Of a DNA stretch of 64,000 nucleotides, positions 58,932-64,000 are shown one piece after another. The position numbers and the translations under genes were made by a program. This DNA comes from Acidobacteriota bacterium. GTDB taxonomy: Bacteria > Acidobacteriota > Terriglobia > Versatilivoradales > Versatilivoraceae. The stretch lies in assembly GCA_028875575.1 (NCBI GenBank), contig JAPPDF010000094.1, positions 1 to 64,000 of the forward strand, written 5' to 3'. Under the pieces are notes generated by a model, which was given only the letters and a program-made list of their open reading frames with translations, did not search any database and was not told where the DNA came from. Within the stretch, counting starts at the first letter, position 1. The number at the start of each line of letters is the position of its first letter.

Positions 58932-60993
58932 GGTGGAGTATAAGGCCCTCCCACCCCAGGAGGCCGTCGAGTTCTTCAAGAGCAAGGGCTACAAGTTCGG
59001 CTTCGACTGGAGGGACGCTTGGCAGGAAGAACACTCCCAGGCCTTCACCGTAGCCAAGGCCATGAGGGCGGATCTGCTGGCCGACATCCGCCAGGAGGTC
59101 GAGGCCGCACTTACCCAGGGAACGACCCTCCGGCAGTTTCAGAAGCAGCTCACCCCCATCCTGCAAGCCAAAGGCTGGTGGGGTAAGAAGTTCGTCACTG
59201 ACCCCAACACCGGCGAGCAAGTCAAGGCCCAGCTCGGCAGCCCCCGACGTCTTCGCGTCGTTTTCGACACCAACCTCCGTATGGCCTACGCCACGGGGCG
59301 CTGGGAGCGCATCAAGCGCCAAGCCAAGACCCGTCCCTATTTGCGCTACACCGCTGTCCTTGATGACCGCAACCGGCCCCAGCATAGGGCTTGGCACGGG
59401 ACTATCCTCCGGGCAAATCATCCCTGGTGGAACACTCACGCCCCGCCTAATGGCTGGTTTTGCCGTTGCAAGGTGATCTCCCTGTCCGAGCGGCAAATGA
59501 AGCGCCGCGGCTGGAAGCAGAGTCCCGATCCGTCCGTCGAAGTGCGGGAGTGGACCAACAAGCGAACGGGCGAGGTCCTCCAGGTTCCCAAGGGGATCGA
59601 CCCAGGCTTTGCCTACAACCCGGGCAAGGGCCGCGGCTTCAAGGGACCGCCCGCGCCTCCCCCCGATCCCAACAAGATCCCAGAGTTGGACCCCAAGATG
59701 GCCCTGGAGAGACACGTGGCCGGTCAGAAGGGTAGCAACGAGGGCGGCTTCTATCGGGGCGGTGACGGCGTCACCCGATATGTCAAGTTCTACCAAGACT
59801 CGACCCAGTCCTACAACGAGGCAGTGGCCAACCGCATTTATCGGGAACTGGGAATTCAGGCCCCGAAGTCGGCCCTGGTTCGCCGCGAAGGAAAGCTCGC
59901 CCTGGCGTCGGAGATCATTGATAACAGCGGGACTCTGGGCAAGACGGCACGGACCCTGACCAAGGCCCGCGCCGAGAAGGTTCTGCAAGGCTTCGCTGCT
60001 GACGTGTGGCTCGCAAACTGGGACGCCGTGGGTCTCTCGCTCGACAATATTGTCCTGGCCGGAAACAAGCTCGCCCGGATCGACCAGGGAGGGTCTCTGC
60101 TGTTCCGCGCCCGGGCAGGCCGCAAGCCCCTGGAGCGCCTGGAGAAGCTGTCCGAGTGGGAGGGCTTCGCCCCTGGCGGGCGGAATCCTGCTTATACCAA
60201 GGTGTTCGAAAAAGCCGGCTTGGCCAGTGCCGACGAGCTGGGCAATAGGGCGATCCGCCAGATAAACGAGATCAAGAAGCTCGGGAAGCGGACCCGCAAC
60301 TTCGCCGACCTGGTGCCCAAGGTCAAGGGAATATCGGAGGACGACCGCAAGGCGATCCTGGACCTGTTACGGCGGCGGGCCAGGCTGCTTGAGACCCAGA
60401 TCATCCCACAGATCCGCGAAGCGCTGAAACAGGCTGGCGACCTACCGGCCCACGAGCTCAGCATCAAGCGGCGAATGGGAGCCCAATTTCGGCAGCTGCT
60501 CAATGCCGGCCTCTCAAAAATCAGAGCCGGCGCCCCGCGCCACGGCATGAGCGACGCCGAACTGGCGGTCCTCTACGCTTACACAACCTCCGGGACGTGG
60601 GGTTACGGTCGCATAAACCGGGCCTTGCGGGCGGGTCGCCGAACGGAGAACGACTATCGAGACACCCTCAACTCCGCCCTGAGCAAGCTGCCGGTCAAGA
60701 CGGGGAGGATGACACGCGGCGCCACGCTTCCTGCCGGGAAGGTGGAGGAATACAAGCGAGTGGGCAACACGGTAACCGAGGAGGCCTTCACCAGCAGCGC
60801 GACCGGGCAGACCAGGTTCGGCGGCGATCACTTTCTTGTGGTACAATCAAGAAACGGACGTTCGGTCAAAGAATACTCAGCCTACCGTAGCGAGAACGAG
60901 GTGCTATTCGCGGCGGGGAGCCGGTTCAAAGTCCTGGAAGTCGAGCACTTGGGCGGCCGGCGTTATAAATTCGTCGTGGAGCAAGTGGACTAA
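58924..60993 (+). CDS. MuF head protein fused to a kinase-like domain and an ADP-ribosyltransferase
   Basis: A 689-residue protein with three parts. Residues 1-200: MuF head-morphogenesis domain (AYATGRWER; RPQHRAWHGTIL; C180-R-C182). Residues about 265-435: HipA/PI4K-like kinase fold, with candidate lysine K288, glutamate E299, catalytic loop D367...N375 and metal aspartate D387 (RIDQGGSLL). Residues about 545-689: ADP-ribosyltransferase with R598, a T-S-S motif at 623-625 and E657-x-E659 followed by LFAAGSRFKV. MuF proteins enter the capsid, so the ART is probably an injected toxin or host-takeover enzyme. A TTG start overlaps the portal stop, with GGGAG before it. Confidence 0.88.
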   Translation: MAKVEYKALPPQEAVEFFKSKGYKFGFDWRDAWQEEHSQAFTVAKAMRADLLADIRQEVEAALTQGTTLRQFQKQLTPILQAKGWWGKKFVTDPNTGEQVKAQLGSPRRLRVVFDTNLRMAYATGRWERIKRQAKTRPYLRYTAVLDDRNRPQHRAWHGTILRANHPWWNTHAPPNGWFCRCKVISLSERQMKRRGWKQSPDPSVEVREWTNKRTGEVLQVPKGIDPGFAYNPGKGRGFKGPPAPPPDPNKIPELDPKMALERHVAGQKGSNEGGFYRGGDGVTRYVKFYQDSTQSYNEAVANRIYRELGIQAPKSALVRREGKLALASEIIDNSGTLGKTARTLTKARAEKVLQGFAADVWLANWDAVGLSLDNIVLAGNKLARIDQGGSLLFRARAGRKPLERLEKLSEWEGFAPGGRNPAYTKVFEKAGLASADELGNRAIRQINEIKKLGKRTRNFADLVPKVKGISEDDRKAILDLLRRRARLLETQIIPQIREALKQAGDLPAHELSIKRRMGAQFRQLLNAGLSKIRAGAPRHGMSDAELAVLYAYTTSGTWGYGRINRALRAGRRTENDYRDTLNSALSKLPVKTGRMTRGATLPAGKVEEYKRVGNTVTEEAFTSSATGQTRFGGDHFLVVQSRNGRSVKEYSAYRSENEVLFAAGSRFKVLEVEHLGGRRYKFVVEQVD

Positions 60994-60994
60994 A

Positions 60995-61597
60995 ATGCCG
61001 ACAGCGGCAGACCTCACACCCGAAGAACAAACCCATGTCCAGGCAGCGCAGGATCTTTTCAGCCTGGCCGAAAAGATGGAGGCGAGGGTCCTGGAGAAGT
61101 TCGACGGCGACCAGGACCAGGCCGACGTGGCTCGGAAGCTGAGACCTAGGAACGCAAAGCAGGAGCGAGCCTGGAAGCAAGCCCGGGAACCCGAACTCCA
61201 CAAGGCGGCGGCGGAGGTCACCGACCCTTGGGGGGTCGACTTCGTGGCAGACTTCCATAATATCGGCCTGGAAGAGCGGGACCAGTTCGGCCGGACCCCG
61301 CTGCACATGGCCGCGTGGTTCAACAATACCCCTGCCGTAATCCGAGCCCTGTTGGACCTTGGGGCCAACCTGGAAGCGAAGGATCCGGCGGGTAACACCC
61401 CCCTCCACATGGCCGCGTGGTTCAACGACACCCCGTCCGTGATCAAGGCCTTGCTGGAGGCCGGAGCTGACCGGGACGCCAGGGACCGGTTCGGCCGCAC
61501 CCCCTGGGACTATGCTGAGGACCGGATCGCCCTTGCTGAAGCCTCCGAAGACGCCAGTCTAGCGCAGGGGCTTCGGCAGGCTTTTGAATTGAATTAG
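60995..61597 (+). CDS. Ankyrin-repeat protein, possible partner of the ART
   Basis: A 200-residue cytoplasmic protein. The N-terminal helical part (residues 1-75) is unrecognised; residues 80-185 hold about three ankyrin repeats, two nearly identical (GRTPLHMAAWFNNTPAVIRALLDLGA and GNTPLHMAAWFNDTPSVIKALLEAGA). It starts one base after the stop of the MuF-ART gene, so the two are co-expressed. Ankyrin proteins next to toxins can be immunity proteins or adaptors; no direct evidence distinguishes these. Confidence 0.8.
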   Translation: MPTAADLTPEEQTHVQAAQDLFSLAEKMEARVLEKFDGDQDQADVARKLRPRNAKQERAWKQAREPELHKAAAEVTDPWGVDFVADFHNIGLEERDQFGRTPLHMAAWFNNTPAVIRALLDLGANLEAKDPAGNTPLHMAAWFNDTPSVIKALLEAGADRDARDRFGRTPWDYAEDRIALAEASEDASLAQGLRQAFELN

Positions 61598-61889
61598 CGC
61601 CCAGCCTACTCGCAAACACCCGTTCCCCCAATCTGCTTGATCCCCGAGTACGCTCAATTCTCTCCGTCGCCGACCGTGTATACCTAGTAGCAGGAGATAA
61701 GAGCGGTTGGGTGAGGGTTGACGTAGGGCGGCGTTTCGGCAATGAGGGGAGAGGTGCACACAGATCGGACCTTACGATCACCTGGATGACTGTGTGGTCA
61801 CTCGACGTCGTGGATCGGATGATAGTTGCTGTTACCGGGGTGGATGGCAAGTAGTTGCGGTATTGTAATCTGGTGGGGTGAGGCGTGGA
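61598..61889. other. Gap at the edge of the phage-like block
   Basis: About 290 bp with no supported gene on either strand. Inspection for inverted copies of the left-end repeat (TGTCTCAAACCAAG) found none, so the prophage's right end is not recognised here. Confidence 0.5.
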
Positions 61890-62702
61890 TTACTCCTCCT
61901 CATTCTCGTCCTCATCCTTCTCCTTCCCCTCGTCATCTTTAAACTTAATCCCCTTTAACGCTTCCAAGATTTCATCCACATCGGAAACCTTCGGGGAGAA
62001 CGCTGTCGGTGACAAATTCCATGGGTTATAGGGATTACCAACGAACCCCTTAGGACTGATCGCCCCCAGGGGCCGAACAGTGTTTGCCCTTAAAGACTCG
62101 TCCATTTGGGTGAGATGCTCCAATATCTCTTCCTTGGTATTTTGCATTTGTCGGTCTTGTTCTCTGGAAAGCTTAAGGATCTCTTCCAGTATTTCGGGAA
62201 CTGGTCGTTCTTGGGGATTAGTATCCTGAGGAACCTCATTGAGCTTCGCCTCCAATTCACCCCAAAGAACACCGAATAGCCGATCGAGAGAGCTACTGGG
62301 AAGCTGTCGATCTCCGAGTGCGTTGTTCAACGTCTCAACTAATTTAAGGGTTCCGCTTTTGTCTGCTAGAGTAGCCTGAAACTGGGTGAGAGGCCCGTCA
62401 AGCTGTGAGTGCTGGATATCGAACAAGTAAGGGCATACTAATGCCTCATCGAACACCTTGGAGAGAGCGCCTGATTCAAACATGATCCAAGGATTTAACA
62501 TGTTGTCTCGTGTAACACAAATAATCCCTGCCTTGGACTCCGCGAGTTGTTTAGCCATCTCTGAAGACCACCGAGAACCTGCCGACAGGTCTTGATCTGA
62601 CATCCATGGGGCGGCATTCTGAAGCACTAAGGGAAGCCAAGCTCTAAGGCATTCTGCAATATGCCGACTTCTTTTTCCCGACCAACTGATGAACACCTTC
62701 AT
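61890..62702 (-). CDS. TIR-domain protein, candidate antiphage effector
   Basis: A 270-residue protein. Residues 1-140 form a TIR-like domain: KVFISWSGKRSRHIAECLRAWLP opens it, SDQDLSAGSRW is the BB-loop region, and WIMFESGALSK carries E76, the position of the catalytic glutamate in NAD-cleaving TIRs. A helical segment (about 160-215) and a very acidic tail (KDEDENEEE) follow. Many bacterial TIR proteins kill infected cells by NAD+ depletion. No sensor gene is adjacent on this side. It is AT-richer than the phage genes and on the opposite strand. Confidence 0.82.
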   Translation of the reverse strand: MKVFISWSGKRSRHIAECLRAWLPLVLQNAAPWMSDQDLSAGSRWSSEMAKQLAESKAGIICVTRDNMLNPWIMFESGALSKVFDEALVCPYLFDIQHSQLDGPLTQFQATLADKSGTLKLVETLNNALGDRQLPSSSLDRLFGVLWGELEAKLNEVPQDTNPQERPVPEILEEILKLSREQDRQMQNTKEEILEHLTQMDESLRANTVRPLGAISPKGFVGNPYNPWNLSPTAFSPKVSDVDEILEALKGIKFKDDEGKEKDEDENEEE

Positions 62703-62886
62703 GGTTCACCTCTCATCGTCTCCTTGAAGAGACAATTGCTATTGGGTTTCGGTTTGACACCCGGCGTCATTTCGGAGCTCTATATGCGGATGGCCAAGAA
62801 AGTCTCGGTACTATAAGCTTTGAGGGTAGCGACCCCCGGAATTCTCCCATCCTCGGAAACGACCCCTTTGACCGATTCGGACACCC
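62703..62886. other. Gap between TIR and methyltransferase genes
   Basis: About 180 bp without a gene. It may hold a promoter for the TIR gene on the minus strand; nothing specific is recognised. Confidence 0.35.
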
Positions 62887-64000
62887 TCACTGCGGAGCCT
62901 TGGATGCTAACCACCTCTTGCGGCTTTCTCCCGATTCGATGCCGAGCAGTTCAAGGTGGGCTAAGGCTCGTTGCGCACGTTTAGGTAACTCGCGTTCTTC
63001 TTTCCACAACTCGATCAATTCGTCACCTATAGCTCTTCGGCGGTCCGCTGATGGCCACGGGACAAGGAGTTTCCCCACGTCGGGCCAATAGGTTGTATAC
63101 CGACCAGAACCCGGCGACATGGATTGCATGTCAGCCCGCAATTCGTGGGACCGCAGGACCGACCACAAAAACGCGGCGTCAAAAAGCGTTTCACAATCGA
63201 AAACCGTGTAGCTCGACCGTGATACAAGTGCGCCATCCAGCTCAGGAGGAACGACACCTATTGCTCCATCGGTTGCACGGATGGTGGAGAAGACGATTTG
63301 CCCTGCAGTCACTCTCTGCATGAGTGCCTCGCGGATCTTCTGTCCGATCTGCTTCTTTTCAACCTTGCACTTTCCTTCGTAGGACACCTTCAGCATTGAA
63401 AACCGTACATCAGGGAAATCGGACGGACGTATGGGATTATCTACAGCATTGACCACTGTTTCCAACCTTCTGGTCGACACCCCTTGCGTTCTCCACTTAG
63501 CGGCCATGCGACCGAATAGCGGGACGCAATTGCGCAGGTCAAGCCGATCATCTAAGCGGTCCGAACCCAAGACGCCCATACTCCCGTCAGCGGCGGCAGC
63601 ATTGTCACCACGGAGATAGCGATGGTAACCAGAGACGATGCGTTTCGTTTCCTCCTCTGCTTTTCGCCGTGCTTCCTGCACGTCACCCTCTGATGCCTTC
63701 GAGTTCAAATTGTCCTTGCCAATATATTCTGCAAAGAAGTAGAACCAGTCCGGTTGCGTATCTCCCGAAGATGATTTCTTCTCCAGAATGAGGACGGAGG
63801 TTTTGACCCTCGATCCGGATCTCCTGAACGTGTCACCCGGAAGCGAGACTATCGCGCGAACTAGGAAGCGCGACCGAATGAATTCCCTCACGTAGCCAAA
63901 ATCACCGCTCGACAATAGGGTTTCGTCGATGACGGTCACAAGTCGACCACCAGGTCGTAACACATCGCAATATCGTTCTAGAAACATGACACTTGAGCGA
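62887..64000 (-). CDS. Type I-like N6-adenine methyltransferase with fused specificity-like region, partial
   Basis: The frame is open to the window edge, so the N-terminal part with the NPPY/F motif lies outside. What is visible starts in the HsdM core: FLERYCDVLRPGGRLVTVIDE, then VREFIRSRFLVRAIVSLPGDTFRRSGSRVKTSVLIL, a hallmark of HsdM. After a helical linker (EARRKAEEETKRIVSGYHRYL) comes a domain like a type I target-recognition unit (QRVTAGQIVFSTIRATDGAIGVVP ... LLVPWPSADRRRAI). A fused M-S protein would act as a stand-alone or type IIG-like modification enzyme. An ATG at 63987 is internal. Confidence 0.85.
   Translation of the reverse strand, partial: RSSVMFLERYCDVLRPGGRLVTVIDETLLSSGDFGYVREFIRSRFLVRAIVSLPGDTFRRSGSRVKTSVLILEKKSSSGDTQPDWFYFFAEYIGKDNLNSKASEGDVQEARRKAEEETKRIVSGYHRYLRGDNAAAADGSMGVLGSDRLDDRLDLRNCVPLFGRMAAKWRTQGVSTRRLETVVNAVDNPIRPSDFPDVRFSMLKVSYEGKCKVEKKQIGQKIREALMQRVTAGQIVFSTIRATDGAIGVVPPELDGALVSRSSYTVFDCETLFDAAFLWSVLRSHELRADMQSMSPGSGRYTTYWPDVGKLLVPWPSADRRRAIGDELIELWKEERELPKRAQRALAHLELLGIESGESRKRWLASKAPQ

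Larger units (their letters stand above)
42590..61597 (+). mobile_element. Mu-like transposable prophage (left end and early to head genes; right end not seen)
   Basis: Evidence is the ordered set repressor (minus), early regulators, MuA, MuB, Gam-like, gp16, Mor, lysis genes, DUF2730, gp26-like, DUF3486, terminase, DUF935 portal and MuF, which follows the Mu gene order. The left end is placed at about 42590 from direct repeats that look like transposase sites and from disruption of a host gene. The 61597 limit is only the last phage-like gene; protease, capsid, tail and the right-end sites are not in view. Genes at 61890-64000 may be cargo inside it. Confidence 0.85.

Noticed and set aside
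1..64000. CRISPR arrays, rRNA genes or plasmid-type replication origin
   Set aside because: No regularly spaced repeat-spacer pattern, rRNA core sequence or iteron/rep gene set was seen anywhere in the window.

Overview
The window is GC-rich (about 60%) DNA from a Gram-negative bacterium. An outer membrane is implied by an Mla-type lipid transport operon (mlaEFD). Two tandem DUF507 genes, an Hfq-like Sm protein with an unusual Sm2 motif, a DUF885 lipoprotein, Tat-exported sugar-type enzymes and a PQQ-type beta-propeller protein together suggest an Acidobacteriota-like lineage. That assignment is inference from gene content, not from a marker tree.

Positions 1-24,000 are mostly core genes: yggS, tmk-holB, an hfq-like gene, an isocitrate-lyase/PEP-mutase family enzyme, a homocysteine methyltransferase family enzyme, sppA, a CNNM/CorC transporter-like protein, def-fmt-rsmB, mlaE-mlaF-mlaD, greA, a CDP-alcohol phosphatidyltransferase, an M48 protease, two DUF507 genes, four tRNA genes (Asp, Val, Lys, Glu) and a small glycolipid/membrane cluster. 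Positions 24,000-42,000 are accessory metabolism. The clearest unit is an adenosylcobalamin mutase operon (28,713-33,244) whose gene set and active-site residues fit 2-hydroxyisobutyryl-CoA mutase better than methylmalonyl-CoA mutase. It is followed by a ManD-like dehydratase, a rhodanese lipoprotein with an in-frame UGA exactly at its catalytic cysteine (candidate selenoprotein), a TIM-barrel isomerase, an AbrB/PIN toxin-antitoxin pair, an acetamidase/formamidase and a two-domain hydrolase. Two 123-bp MITE-like palindromic repeats flank an AT-richer secreted-protein gene.

Positions 42,590 to at least 61,597 are a Mu-like transposable prophage. Three 14-bp direct repeats mark its left end, which interrupts a sterol-reductase-like (ERG4/ERG24) gene. 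The layout is: S24-type repressor (minus strand), operator array with a consensus and apparently leaderless early promoter, small regulators, MuA, MuB, Gam-like, gp16, Mor, a DUF4145 cargo gene, a long run of small membrane/lysis genes including a lytic transglycosylase and an MscS-type channel domain, then DUF2730, gp26-like, DUF3486, terminase, portal and MuF. The MuF protein carries a HipA/PI4K-like kinase fold and a C-terminal ADP-ribosyltransferase domain, and an ankyrin-repeat gene follows after one base. Protease, capsid and tail genes are not seen.

From 61,890 to the end, two minus-strand genes encode a TIR-domain protein and a type I-like adenine methyltransferase with a fused specificity-like region (cut by the window edge). 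They are either defence cargo inside the prophage or a neighbouring island that truncated it.
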